Assembly: GCA_964432875.1 (NCBI GenBank)
Contig: CAYSPJ010000042.1
Coordinates: 1 to 38,499 of the forward strand
Direction of reading: 5' to 3'
Origin: JACJYE01 sp964432875
GTDB taxonomy: Bacteria > Bacteroidota > Bacteroidia > Chitinophagales > Saprospiraceae
Length of the DNA stretch: 38,499 nt
A model generated the notes under the pieces. It was not told the DNA's origin, did not search any database, and was given only the letters and a program-made list of their open reading frames with translations. The translations under genes were made by a program, and so were the position numbers. Shown here one piece after another: positions 24,558 through 33,892 of this stretch. Position 1 is the first letter of the stretch. The number at the start of each line of letters is the position of its first letter.

Positions 24558-25709
24558 ATGAACCGAAAGATCCGGATGGGAATGGTAGGTGGGGGCATAG
24601 GAGCCTTCATCGGCGCTGTCCATAGGATGGCAGCGGCTTTGGACGGGGAGATTGAGCTGGTCTGTGGCGCTTTTAGCGGCAATCCAGAGAAATCCAAAGC
24701 CTCGGGCGAAGCGCTTTATCTGCCAGCATCCCGCGTTTATGGCAACTATGAGGAGATGATCCATCGTGAACGGCAATTGCCGGAAGGAGAGCGTATGGAC
24801 TTTATCTCTATTGTCACCCCAAATCACCTTCACTATGGGCCGGCCAAAATGGCCCTGGAAAACGGCTTCCCCGTCGTTTGTGACAAGCCCCTGTGCTTTG
24901 ATCTTAAAGAGGCTTACGACCTACAAAGCCTCGTGCAACAAACTGGCCTTTTATTTGCCCTTACCCACAACTACACTGGTTACCCCATGGTCAAGCAAGC
25001 CCGCATGATGGTGCAGCAGGGAGAGCTGGGTAAAATACGTAAAGTAGTGGTGGAATACCCGCAGGGCTGGCTGTCCACTAAGTTAGAAGATAGCGAACAG
25101 AAACAAGCCTCCTGGCGTACTGACCCGCAACGCTCCGGTATAGCTGGTGCCATGGGCGATATCGGCACCCATGCCGAAAACCTGGCGGAATATATCACTG
25201 GCCTGCAAATCAGCGCCCTTTGCGCCGATCTCAGCGCCTTCGTTGAAGGGCGCCGCCTGGATGATGACGGCAATGTGCTCTTGCGCTTTGACAACGGCGC
25301 CAAAGGAGTGTTGCATGCCAGCCAAATCTGCGCTGGCGAAGAAAACGACTTGAACATCCGGGTATATGGTGAAAAAGGTGGCTTGCAATGGCGGCAAATG
25401 GAACCCAATACCCTAATCGTAAAATGGCTTGATAAGCCCATGCAAGTGCTGCGCACCGGTGTAGGGCCACTCTATCCCGAAACCCTGGCCCACTCCCGCA
25501 TCCCAGCCGGCCACCCCGAGGGTTATCTGGAAGCCTTTGCCAATATCTACCGCAATTTCGCTCGTTGCCTGCGCGCGCGCCTGCAAGGGCAGGATCCCGA
25601 CCCCCTGTATTTGGATTTTCCAAGCGTCGATGATGGCCTACGCGGGATGCTGTTCATCGAGAGGGTGGTGGAGTCGTCGAAAAGCAACCAAAAATGGGTC
25701 GAATTTTAA
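24558..25709 (+). CDS. Cytoplasmic Gfo/Idh/MocA family oxidoreductase
   Basis: 383 aa with no signal peptide. It starts directly with the Rossmann strand (IRMGMVGGGIGAFIG); VTPNHLHYGPAKMALENGF and CDKPL follow (Asp in place of the usual Glu before Lys-Pro). GDIGTHAENLAEYITG contains the family's second-domain His. This variety, with an HxAxxL start and LEAFANIYRNFA at the end, is common next to sugar catabolic genes. It may reduce or oxidise the sugar after uptake, complementing the exported paralogue at 22281-23636. A hairpin separates it from the DUF1080 gene, so it may have its own promoter; only a weak TATTCTTG was seen. Confidence 0.88.
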   Translation: MNRKIRMGMVGGGIGAFIGAVHRMAAALDGEIELVCGAFSGNPEKSKASGEALYLPASRVYGNYEEMIHRERQLPEGERMDFISIVTPNHLHYGPAKMALENGFPVVCDKPLCFDLKEAYDLQSLVQQTGLLFALTHNYTGYPMVKQARMMVQQGELGKIRKVVVEYPQGWLSTKLEDSEQKQASWRTDPQRSGIAGAMGDIGTHAENLAEYITGLQISALCADLSAFVEGRRLDDDGNVLLRFDNGAKGVLHASQICAGEENDLNIRVYGEKGGLQWRQMEPNTLIVKWLDKPMQVLRTGVGPLYPETLAHSRIPAGHPEGYLEAFANIYRNFARCLRARLQGQDPDPLYLDFPSVDDGLRGMLFIERVVESSKSNQKWVEF

Positions 25710-25788
25710 CGGCCCTACTAGTTGCACTGGGGGATTAAGCCTCCTATGCAGCAGGTATATAGAATTTTCAAACAAAAAACATTAACGT

Positions 25789-27906
25789 ATGAAGAATTAC
25801 TACACACTTCTAGCTTTGTTTTTCATAGCTGCCTGGAGCCTGCAGGCACAACCCACTTGCGAAGACCCCGATGTACTGATAAATGACGATATCGAAAGCT
25901 ATGCTGCCGGAGATGTGAGCATGCAGGCGGCACACTGGGGTGTCTGGCCCGGTGCCACCATAGGCGGTATCGTAACGGATGAATTTGCTTTTGCCAGCTT
26001 ACAATCCATAAAAGTAGATGGCAACGAAAGTGGCCAGGATGTCTTGCTGCTATTGGATGAAAAGACTTCCGGGCATTACCTACTGCAGTTCCGTTTATAT
26101 GTGCCTAGCGGCAAAAACGCTTATTTCAATCTCCAGCACGAGATGCCCACCGCTTCAGCCGGATTCTGGGGCTTTGATGCTTTTTTTGATGACGGCGGCC
26201 TGGGTACACTCGACCTCTTTGGAGAAGAGACAACTTTTACCTTCCCACACGACGCCTGGTTTAAGGTGCACATTTTGGTGGATATCGATGCCGATCATGC
26301 CCGCCTGATCGTCAATCAATACACGATCGACTCATGGGCGTTCAGCAATGGGATTACCAATGGAGGCGCTTCTTTCCCTTCCAACAAGCTTAGTGCGCTG
26401 AATTTTTATCCCCTTGACGAAGACTACCTGTTTTATATCGACAACGTGCAATACTGGGAAATACCGCCTGCCGGGCTAAGGCAGTACTGCTATACCGCTA
26501 CGGAATTGCCTGGCCCGGGCTTTTATGGCGTTGCTGCTATGTCTTGTTTTGGTGCCGGCTACGACCTGAGCGGCACTGACGGCGCTTTTGCCGGGCGGTG
26601 GTATTACTATACGCCTACCGAAGACGGCATCCTCTCCATCTCTTCCTGTGGCGGCGGTGTTGATACCCGCGGCTGGATTTTCTCTGGCGACTGCTTGAAC
26701 CTGAAGACAGTAGGAGTCAATGATGATCAATGCGAACTCATCGCAGGCAGTACTGACAATTGGGCTTCATACCGCGAAGCGGTAGTGACTGCTGGCACCA
26801 CTTATTATATTATGTGGGATGACCTCTGGGAAGCCGGTGCCTTTACTTTCGAGTTGGGCTTTACCACTACGCCCCCAGAGCCAGGCGAGTTTTGTGAGTC
26901 TGCCATCCCCGTAGGCCCAGGTGAGTATGAGATACTCGAAATCACCGGTAATGCCTGCGTCGGTGGCCCCAATATCAACAATACGGTGTCTTCAACGACT
27001 TCCTATGCCCAGGCCAAATGGTATGCCTTCACCCCTACCGTTGATGGCTACATGACGATTTCTTCCTGCGACTTTGCTGCCAGCGATACGTATGTATTGG
27101 TCTATACTGGCGACTGCTCTTCGTTTGAAGACCTCACCTTGGTTGCTAGAAATGATGACGGCTGCCCCCAATTCCCCGGCTCTAATGCTTCACGCCTCGA
27201 CAGCGTCGTCGTAGCAGCCGGAACGACCTATTTCATCGAGTGGATCGACCGCTTCGACGATGAGCCTTTTATCTGGGAGCTGTCCTTCGACCCGGCACAA
27301 GCGGCCAGCACCGTGAAGTTTTCCGTGAATATGGCATTGGAGACAGTTGACCCCGCAGGCGTTTTCATCGCGGGTAGCTTCAGCAACTTCAACAACCTGC
27401 CGATGTCGGATGCAAATGGCGATGGGGTTTACGAGGCCGAGTTGTTGTTAAACAACAATACGCAATACACATATAAATTTAAGAATGGCCCGGAAGGTTG
27501 GGAAAATGTGGACACCAGCATCGGCGACAACTGCACTACCGGTGACTTTGGCGACCGCTTTGTAGACGTTGGTGAAACAGCCCTGGCCCTTGACGAAGTC
27601 TGCTTTGGTTTTTGTGTATCCTGCAACGCCGTGGATGTAACGGAAGCAGATCTGACTGCGGCAGTCGATTTGTTCCCCAACCCGACAAGCGGACTGATCA
27701 ACTTGCGCTATAGCTTCGAAACGGCAGTAACCCAGCTCGATATCCGGCTGATAGATGCCTTGGGCCGGCAAAGCAAGCACCTGCGATTGAACCACGTTCA
27801 GGAGGGTACCCAGGAGATCAGCTTGGAAGGCCTGCCGACTGGTGCTTACCTATTGCAACTTATTGCCGATGGGGCGAGTATCAGCCGCACGATTGTTGTA
27901 AGATAA
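25789..27906 (+). CDS. Large T9SS-secreted multidomain protein
   Basis: 705 aa. Signal peptide 1-20 (ending LQAQ). Residues about 25-225 form a LamG/concanavalin-like beta sandwich (DDIESYAAGDVSMQ, then YFNLQHEMPT). Two PPC-like units follow at about 230-360 and 365-500, each ending in a YY/FI-x-W motif such as YYIMWDDLW. A starch-binding-like domain lies at about 505-620 (FIAGSFSNFNNLPMSDANGD, YKFKNGPEGWE). The T9SS type A sorting domain is about 628-705 (LFPNPTSGLINL ... TIVVR). Probably a cell-surface carbohydrate- or particle-binding protein. Every module recurs in the neighbour 28299-32381. Confidence 0.88.
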   Translation: MKNYYTLLALFFIAAWSLQAQPTCEDPDVLINDDIESYAAGDVSMQAAHWGVWPGATIGGIVTDEFAFASLQSIKVDGNESGQDVLLLLDEKTSGHYLLQFRLYVPSGKNAYFNLQHEMPTASAGFWGFDAFFDDGGLGTLDLFGEETTFTFPHDAWFKVHILVDIDADHARLIVNQYTIDSWAFSNGITNGGASFPSNKLSALNFYPLDEDYLFYIDNVQYWEIPPAGLRQYCYTATELPGPGFYGVAAMSCFGAGYDLSGTDGAFAGRWYYYTPTEDGILSISSCGGGVDTRGWIFSGDCLNLKTVGVNDDQCELIAGSTDNWASYREAVVTAGTTYYIMWDDLWEAGAFTFELGFTTTPPEPGEFCESAIPVGPGEYEILEITGNACVGGPNINNTVSSTTSYAQAKWYAFTPTVDGYMTISSCDFAASDTYVLVYTGDCSSFEDLTLVARNDDGCPQFPGSNASRLDSVVVAAGTTYFIEWIDRFDDEPFIWELSFDPAQAASTVKFSVNMALETVDPAGVFIAGSFSNFNNLPMSDANGDGVYEAELLLNNNTQYTYKFKNGPEGWENVDTSIGDNCTTGDFGDRFVDVGETALALDEVCFGFCVSCNAVDVTEADLTAAVDLFPNPTSGLINLRYSFETAVTQLDIRLIDALGRQSKHLRLNHVQEGTQEISLEGLPTGAYLLQLIADGASISRTIVVR

Positions 27907-27912
27907 AACACT

Positions 27913-27944
27913 GGGGGAGAGCACCCCTCATCGGGCGCTCCCCC
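27913..27944. terminator. GC-rich hairpin after the 25789-27906 gene
   Basis: GGGGGAG at 27913-27919 pairs with CTCCCCC at 27938-27944, with an inner CCC/GGG pairing; it begins 7 bp after the stop. No T-run. It occupies the same position as the intrinsic terminator at 32445-32484 after the paralogue. Confidence 0.5.
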
Positions 27945-28298
27945 CCATTACACCTGTACCGGAATATCCGGCAACTGATATATCTACTTAGTGTCTGTAT
28001 TTAGAGTCCGATAGCAGTCTTACGCTCAGCCGAAAAACTCGACTTCAGCGTGTGCCCCTTATCCCACGCTTTGTGAAGTAAATTCTGGCTTTAGGGTCTT
28101 TGCAAGCCTTGCTCTCGAATGCTAAAAGCGCTGACACTCGACTACATGGACTGACTGTACTTAGGCTCTTGACCGAAGAACACCATCTACTTGCAACTGA
28201 CAGATTTTTTCACAATCCACTAATGGGGTCGGATAGAAGGATCAAAAATCCACTTTACTTTCCGTTCTCAAATTATTTAAACTAAAATTCGTTTCAGT
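27945..28298. other. Intergenic region before the 1360-aa T9SS gene
   Basis: About 350 bp without a supported gene. A 61-codon frame at 28100-28285 has no family resemblance and no promoter, and is judged chance. The only promoter-like sequence seen is a weak TACTTTCC about 20-25 bp before ATTATTTAAACTAA. The composition is more AT-rich than in the flanking genes. Confidence 0.4.
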
Positions 28299-31200
28299 AT
28301 GAAAAGTGCTTACTTAATCCGGCTGTTTGCCCTAGCCCTCATCCTGGGGACAGCCTTCTCTTCTGCTCATGCCCAAACTTTTGAAGTGACCGCGCCTGCT
28401 GGCGTGGCGGGCACCTACAACTATGCAGCTGCTGCTTTTGGGCCGCGCTTCACTGGCTTTACGGGCCAGTTGGTAGAAGCCTTTGATGCCAACGGCGCTA
28501 CCACGGGTTGTGCGGCGATTGTCACTGACGTCACTGGCGCAGTAGCGCTGATTGACCGTGGTGCCTGCCCCTTTGCCAACAAAGCATTTGCTGCCGAGGC
28601 AGCCGGTGCCATTGGAGTGGTACTCTGCAACAACGACGTGGCTAACCCCAATGCCGTCATCATCCCCGGTGGCACAGATGGTTGTCAGCTCACTATCCCG
28701 ACGATTATGCTAAGCTACAACGACTGCCAAACCTTACGTATGGCAACTGGCGTCATCGTGAGCTATGACCCGGGCACGCCCGAGCCAGGCTACGAATTCG
28801 AGACCGCGATCAGCATCACCGACGGCACCTATACCGTAGATTCCATCCCCGTCAATGGAAACACCTTCACCAACGCTACCGGTGAACTGTGGTACGCTTA
28901 TACCGCGCCGGCAAATGGCTTGCTCAATATCAGCTCCTGCGGCAGCAATGTCGCTACCCGCTTGATTGTCACCGTTCACCCACTGGGCTGCCGGGCTGAT
29001 CTCAATATCGCTGGCTCTGCGGTAAGCGGCTGTGCGCCTGAGGCAGGCTCCAACCTGGACTTACTAGTCTTTGAGGGCGTAACCTATTACTTGGTCTGGG
29101 ATAATGCCGGCTCTTCCGCCGGCTTCGACTTCAGTGTTACTCTCAACGACCTGCCAGTAGTTGACGTCACTTTTAATGTCAATATGGAGGCGGAAACGGT
29201 TTCCGGCGATGGCGTACAGATGGTCTATGCCGGCCCGGGTGCCAGCAGCCTGGACGACGTCAGTGTGGCGGTTCTTTCTGATGATGATGGCGATGGTATC
29301 TGGTCTGCTACCATCCAGCTAACTACGCTGGACACCATAGGCTACGCCTTTGTCAATGGCAACGTGCTGGCTGGTGGCGCAGTAGAAGCAGTGCCTGCCG
29401 AATGCGGACTGGACGGTGGCTTTGGCTTCAATGTCCGCCCCTATATCCTCACCAGCGCCAACCCCGTAACCGTCCCAACGGTATGCTATAGCCTGTGTAC
29501 CAACTGCCCCATTGTAGATGTGACCTTTACCGTGGACATGACGACCCAGGTCGTTTCTGGTGATGGTGTACAGATGGTCTATGCCGGCCCAGGCGCTGCG
29601 AGCCTCGATGATGTGACGGTATTGGCAATGGGCGATAATGGCGACGGCACTTGGTCGGTTACGGCTACCTTAATGACAGGCGATACCATCGGGTATGCCT
29701 TTGTCAATGGCAACGTACTGGCTGGCGGTGTGGTAGAATCCGTGCCCAGCGAATGTGGCTTGGATGGCGGCTTCGGGTTTAACATCCGCCCCTTCATCGT
29801 GCAGGGCTTTGCGGACTACAGTGCCGGCAAATTTTGCTTCAGCTCCTGTGCAGAATTCTGCGAGCTGGATTGTAGCGCTCCGCTGGTGCTCATTTCCGAC
29901 GATTTTGAGAGCTATACCGCAGGCCAGCAGCCTACGGGGACGTCCTACATCATCCCCTGGCCAGGCACCACCTCTTTGGGTTTGATCAGCAATGCCTTTG
30001 CCTTCAGCGGCAACAACTCTCACCGCATCACGGGTACTGGCTCAGATGTGGATCCGGTTTACCTCTTGGGCAACCAGACCGAAGGTCATTTTATCGTTTC
30101 CTGGCGGATGTACGTACCGGCTGGCAGCAGCGCTTACTACAACTTCCAGAAGTCAGAAACACCGGGTACTCAGTGGGCTTTCCAGCTTCACTTCGACCCA
30201 GACGGCATGGCCCGCCTGGAAGCTGGCAGTGCTAATGCAGCCAACCCACGGGCAAGGTTTGCCTATGCTCCGAATACCTGGTTGAATATCCAGCATGTCA
30301 TTGACCTCGACAATAATATTGCTCGCGTATTGGTCAACAACCAGCTTATCTCTAGTTGGCCCTACAACTGGCAGCCTTTCGCCCAAACCGGCACCCTGCA
30401 ATTGGGCGGCGTCAACTTCTACCCTTCTAACACGACCTTCCTCTATTACATTGACGACTTCTACTTCGCCCGCATCCCCGATGCGGCTGATGGCTTATAC
30501 TGCCAGGCAGCTACGGAAATCACTCCTGGCGTACACAGCGTGGAAGACTTTTCTTGCTTCGGCGGCGGCTTAAACGTCAGGGCTAATGGGGTCAATGGTG
30601 CCAGGGCAGCTTGGTTCACTTACACACCGGATGAAGATGGCTGGATCAGTGTAAGTTCTTGCGGCAGCGGATCGGATACCCGCGCTTGGGTGTTTACGGG
30701 TGATTGCTATGCGCTGACCACGCTCGGCGTCAACGACGACCGCTGTGAGCAGTCCAATGGTGACCCCTATGCCTCCTATCGCGAAGTGCCTGTCTCGGCC
30801 GGCACGACTTATTACATCATGTGGGACAACGTCTGGGATAATACTGGCTTTGAGTTTGAGCTGGCATTCTCGACCGATGATTTGGTACCGGGCAATTTCT
30901 GCCAATCGGCTATTGAAGTCACTCCGGGTGTATATTCTCTTGAGTCCTTTGGCGATGCCTCAGTGGCTGGCCCTCGAGTAGGCTTCCTTACCTCCTCTAC
31001 TACTCCTTACGCTGGTGCAACTTGGTATTCCTATACAGCGGATGCTGATGGCAAGGTCAACATCAACGCCTGCTTGGGCGATGATACGGATACTTACCTC
31101 TTCGTTTATACGGGCACTTGCGACAACTTCAACACCCTGCAGTTGGTTGCATCCAACGATGATGCCTGCGGCGCTTCTTCGGAAGTCGAACTGGATGTCG

Positions 31201-32381
31201 TAGCAGGCACCACTTACTACATCGAGTGGATTGACCGCTTCTCTGGCGAGCCATTCGAGTGGGAGCTTCGCGTAATCCTGCCCGCCGATGTATGTAGCGA
31301 CGCCTTTGACATTAACAACCTCTTTGGTGCTGGCGTAGGCAACCTGGTATCTGCTGGGCCGTATGACAATACCAATTACACGGTATCCGATGCAGATCCT
31401 GATTTCGGTTGGGAATGCTTCGGCGAGCCGGATGGCCTGGGTGGCGCTCCGTCGCTGGAACGCACCATGTGGTTCTCCTTCGTTGGTGATGGCAATACCT
31501 ACTTCATCGAAGCCTTAGGCTGCGGTACGAATCCGATTACGGACAACGATACGCAGATGGCCATTTACTCGGGCTCTTCTTGCGATGATTTGACCGCAGT
31601 AGCCTGCAGCGAAGACGGCCCTAATGCCGCAAGCAGTTATTACCCTGCCGGCCTTGAGCTCGAAACGGAAGAAGGGGTGGTTTACTACATGATGATCGAT
31701 GGCTTCGGCCCCGACTTCGAAGCTATTGGCGAGTACTGTATCGAAGTTACTCAGCTCACTACTGCTCTAGTTACCGTCACCTTCCAGGTAGATGCGCAAA
31801 TCCTGGTCCAGACTGGCGAATTGCACCCTGAAGGCATGTTCATTGCCGGCGCATTCAGCAACTTCGAAAACGTTGCGATGTCTGACACCGATGGCGACAA
31901 TGTCTGGACAGCTGAAATTGCTGTTAATCCGGGCGCTGCATACACGTACAAGTTCAAAAACGGCCCAGATGGTTGGGAGAGCATCGACGAGAGCATCGGC
32001 GGCCCCTGCACTGTAGGTGAATTTGGCGACCGTGAGGTAACGGTCGGCGATGTAGACCTCGAACTCGATGTCGTTTGCTTCGGTTATTGCGTCACTTGCA
32101 ACTTGGTATCGGTCAACGAACAATCGCTCATGTCTGGCGTGAAAGTCTTCCCGAACCCGGCGAAAGAGCTGCTCAATGTAAATATTGACCTCTCGGAGTC
32201 GGCTAGTAGCCTCACCATCCGCATGTACAATGTGTTTGGACAACTGGTTAGCCAGCGCTACCTTGGCCAGTTCCAGACAGGCAATATTGAACTTGATGTC
32301 CGCCACTTGCCGGCTGGCGCCTACATGATCCAGATCATGGATGGCAAAGCGCAGTTCACTCAGACGGTCATCGTCGAATAA
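28299..32381 (+). CDS. Giant T9SS-secreted multidomain surface protein
   Basis: 1360 aa. Signal peptide 1-25 (ending AHAQ). PA (protease-associated) domain at about 27-155 (ALIDRGACPFANKAFAAEAA). A PPC-like unit lies at about 165-285, and two tandem 118-residue starch-binding-like repeats at about 288-523. LamG-like domain at about 530-735 (DDFESYTAGQQ). Three PPC-like units at about 735-865, 866-995 and 997-1150. A starch-binding-like domain at about 1153-1270 (IAGAFSNFENVAM, YKFKNGPDGWE) and a T9SS type A domain at about 1278-1360 (VFPNPAKELLNV ... TVIVE). No catalytic domain is recognised, so adhesion or substrate capture is likelier than hydrolysis. From the LamG module on it parallels 25789-27906, with one extra PPC unit. 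Confidence 0.88.
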   Translation: MKSAYLIRLFALALILGTAFSSAHAQTFEVTAPAGVAGTYNYAAAAFGPRFTGFTGQLVEAFDANGATTGCAAIVTDVTGAVALIDRGACPFANKAFAAEAAGAIGVVLCNNDVANPNAVIIPGGTDGCQLTIPTIMLSYNDCQTLRMATGVIVSYDPGTPEPGYEFETAISITDGTYTVDSIPVNGNTFTNATGELWYAYTAPANGLLNISSCGSNVATRLIVTVHPLGCRADLNIAGSAVSGCAPEAGSNLDLLVFEGVTYYLVWDNAGSSAGFDFSVTLNDLPVVDVTFNVNMEAETVSGDGVQMVYAGPGASSLDDVSVAVLSDDDGDGIWSATIQLTTLDTIGYAFVNGNVLAGGAVEAVPAECGLDGGFGFNVRPYILTSANPVTVPTVCYSLCTNCPIVDVTFTVDMTTQVVSGDGVQMVYAGPGAASLDDVTVLAMGDNGDGTWSVTATLMTGDTIGYAFVNGNVLAGGVVESVPSECGLDGGFGFNIRPFIVQGFADYSAGKFCFSSCAEFCELDCSAPLVLISDDFESYTAGQQPTGTSYIIPWPGTTSLGLISNAFAFSGNNSHRITGTGSDVDPVYLLGNQTEGHFIVSWRMYVPAGSSAYYNFQKSETPGTQWAFQLHFDPDGMARLEAGSANAANPRARFAYAPNTWLNIQHVIDLDNNIARVLVNNQLISSWPYNWQPFAQTGTLQLGGVNFYPSNTTFLYYIDDFYFARIPDAADGLYCQAATEITPGVHSVEDFSCFGGGLNVRANGVNGARAAWFTYTPDEDGWISVSSCGSGSDTRAWVFTGDCYALTTLGVNDDRCEQSNGDPYASYREVPVSAGTTYYIMWDNVWDNTGFEFELAFSTDDLVPGNFCQSAIEVTPGVYSLESFGDASVAGPRVGFLTSSTTPYAGATWYSYTADADGKVNINACLGDDTDTYLFVYTGTCDNFNTLQLVASNDDACGASSEVELDVVAGTTYYIEWIDRFSGEPFEWELRVILPADVCSDAFDINNLFGAGVGNLVSAGPYDNTNYTVSDADPDFGWECFGEPDGLGGAPSLERTMWFSFVGDGNTYFIEALGCGTNPITDNDTQMAIYSGSSCDDLTAVACSEDGPNAASSYYPAGLELETEEGVVYYMMIDGFGPDFEAIGEYCIEVTQLTTALVTVTFQVDAQILVQTGELHPEGMFIAGAFSNFENVAMSDTDGDNVWTAEIAVNPGAAYTYKFKNGPDGWESIDESIGGPCTVGEFGDREVTVGDVDLELDVVCFGYCVTCNLVSVNEQSLMSGVKVFPNPAKELLNVNIDLSESASSLTIRMYNVFGQLVSQRYLGQFQTGNIELDVRHLPAGAYMIQIMDGKAQFTQTVIVE
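29160..29867 (+). repeat. 354-bp in-frame tandem duplication inside the 28299-32381 gene
   Basis: Units at 29160-29513 and 29514-29867 encode two copies of a 118-residue domain (VDVTFNVNM / VDVTFTVDM; both contain GDGVQMVYAGPGA, DTIGYAFVNGNVLAGG, ECGLDGGFGFN). DNA identity remains high in places (for example CAGATGGTCTATGCCGGCCC in both), pointing to fairly recent duplication. Confidence 0.8.
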
Positions 32382-32444
32382 ATTTTTAGGCTGGGCCTGC
32401 CGCCTGCTGTTTCCAAAGCACCGGCAGCCGCCAAGCAAATAATA

Positions 32445-32484
32445 GGGGCGCTTCCCTCCTAAGGGGGAAGCGCCCTTTTTTTTT
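32445..32484 (+). terminator. Intrinsic terminator of the 1360-aa T9SS gene
   Basis: An 11-bp perfect stem (GGGCGCTTCCC at 32446-32456, complement at 32465-32475) is followed by nine T. It is 64 bp after the stop at 32381. The clearest classic terminator in the window. Confidence 0.92.
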
Positions 32485-32539
32485 GTCTTGTGAAGAGAAG
32501 GAGTAGCCGCAGGTTTCAGGATTCAGCGATGTAGCGGGT

Positions 32540-32568
32540 TTTGTGGCACTCAGATTTTATTATCTTTG
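32540..32568 (+). promoter_or_regulatory. Promoter of the TIM-barrel isomerase gene
   Basis: TTTG at 32540-32543, a 17-bp spacer, then TATCTTTG at 32561-32568 (exact TAnnTTTG), 32 bp before the ATG at 32601. Confidence 0.7.
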
Positions 32569-32600
32569 TCCTAAACGTTACACGATAAATCGACGACGAT

Positions 32601-33662
32601 ATGAAAACCATCCAAGGCCCGGCTATCTTCCTGGCTCAATTCATGGGAGAGGAAGCCCCCTTCAACAAACTGGATAGCATCTGCCGTTATATGGCGGATC
32701 TCGGCTACAAAGGCATTCAAATCCCCACCTGGGAGAGCCGCCTGATCGACCTGCAAAAAGCAGCGGAGAGCCAAGCGTACTGCGATGAGCTGAAGGGGAA
32801 GATTGCCGAGCATGGCTTGCAGATCACCGAGCTGTCCACCCATCTGCAAGGGCAGCTCGTGGCAGTGCATCCAGCTTATGATGCGCTTTTTGACGGCTTT
32901 GCGCCTAAAGCCGTCCATGGCAAGCCCCAGGCCCGCACCGAGTGGGCGGTACAACAACTGAAATGGGCCGCTCAGGCCAGCCGCAGGCTGGGGCTAGATG
33001 CGCAGGTGACTTTCTCCGGGGCGCTGCTCTGGCCCTTCGTCTATCCCTGGCCCCAGCGGCCTGCCGGGCTGGCAGAAATGGGCTTTGGCGAGCTAGCCGC
33101 CCGCTGGCGCCCCATCCTGGACGAGTTCGATGCGCATGGCGTAGATGCCTGTTACGAACTGCATCCGGGGGAGGACATCCACGACGGCGATTCCTTCGAG
33201 CAATTTTTAGAAGCCCTGGGCAATCATCCGCGTGCCTGCATCAACTACGACCCCAGCCACTTCGTACTGCAGTGCCTGGACTACTTACAGTTTATCGATT
33301 TCTACCACGAGCGCATCAAGGCTTTCCACGTGAAAGATGCCGAATTCAACCCCACGGGCAAACAAGGGGTTTATGGCGGCTTCCAGCCTTGGCTCAAGCG
33401 GGCCGGACGCTTCCGCTCCCTCGGCGATGGGCAGGTAGATTTCGGCGCCATCTTTAGCAAGCTTTCGCAGTATGGCTACGGCGGCTGGGCCGTGCTGGAA
33501 TGGGAATGCTGTATCAAAAGCCCTGAACAGGGCGCACGCGAAGGGGCACCCTTTATCGAAGACCATATCATCGAAGTGACGCAAAAGGCCTTCGACGACT
33601 TCGCCAGCGGCGGCACCGATGAGGCGCTGAACCGGAAGGTACTGGGCTTGGGGCAAGGCTAA
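32601..33662 (+). CDS. Sugar phosphate isomerase/epimerase-like TIM-barrel protein
   Basis: 353 aa, cytoplasmic. AP_endonuc_2/xylose isomerase-like TIM barrel with metal-site segments in order: CYELHPGEDIHDGDS (Glu about 187), NYDPSHF (Asp and His about 217-220), FHVKDAEFNP (His about 243) and VLEWECC (Glu about 300). Members isomerise or epimerise sugars and keto-sugars; in many Bacteroidota they sit with Gfo/Idh/MocA and DUF1080 genes, as here about 7 kb downstream of that cluster. It has its own strong promoter directly after the T9SS gene's terminator, so it forms a separate unit. The exact substrate is unknown. Confidence 0.85.
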   Translation: MKTIQGPAIFLAQFMGEEAPFNKLDSICRYMADLGYKGIQIPTWESRLIDLQKAAESQAYCDELKGKIAEHGLQITELSTHLQGQLVAVHPAYDALFDGFAPKAVHGKPQARTEWAVQQLKWAAQASRRLGLDAQVTFSGALLWPFVYPWPQRPAGLAEMGFGELAARWRPILDEFDAHGVDACYELHPGEDIHDGDSFEQFLEALGNHPRACINYDPSHFVLQCLDYLQFIDFYHERIKAFHVKDAEFNPTGKQGVYGGFQPWLKRAGRFRSLGDGQVDFGAIFSKLSQYGYGGWAVLEWECCIKSPEQGAREGAPFIEDHIIEVTQKAFDDFASGGTDEALNRKVLGLGQG

Positions 33663-33827
33663 CTGGATGGCTAGGCGATGACCCTGGGCAAGTGGAGCGT
33701 AAGCAACATCCCGTCTGAGCGTAGCGAAGCGGGGGCAAGGGCATGCCCCACCTGCGGGGTAGCCAGCCATAGCCCACAGCTTGACGCGAGGGCAGTAGTA
33801 AAAAATCACTTTCCCTTCACGTCCCCC

Positions 33828-33890
33828 CCTTTAACCTTTAACCTTTATCCTTTATCCTTTAACCTTTATCCTTTAACCTTTATCCTTTAA
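33828..33890 (+). repeat. Heptanucleotide repeat, nine units of CCTTTAA/CCTTTAT
   Basis: Nine consecutive 7-bp units (four CCTTTAT, five CCTTTAA), then a degenerate CCTTG that supplies the TTG of the fumarylacetoacetase promoter. It is directly upstream of the core promoter. The stretch from 33663 to 33827 holds no gene, only a short GGGGCA/TGCCCC hairpin. Confidence 0.85.
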
Positions 33891-33892
33891 CC

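Noticed and set aside
28100..28285. 61-codon frame between the two T9SS genes
   Set aside because: No promoter, no recognisable domain, and composition unlike neighbouring genes.
33828..33890. Possible CRISPR array
   Set aside because: Units are 7 bp with no spacers; it is a simple tandem repeat.
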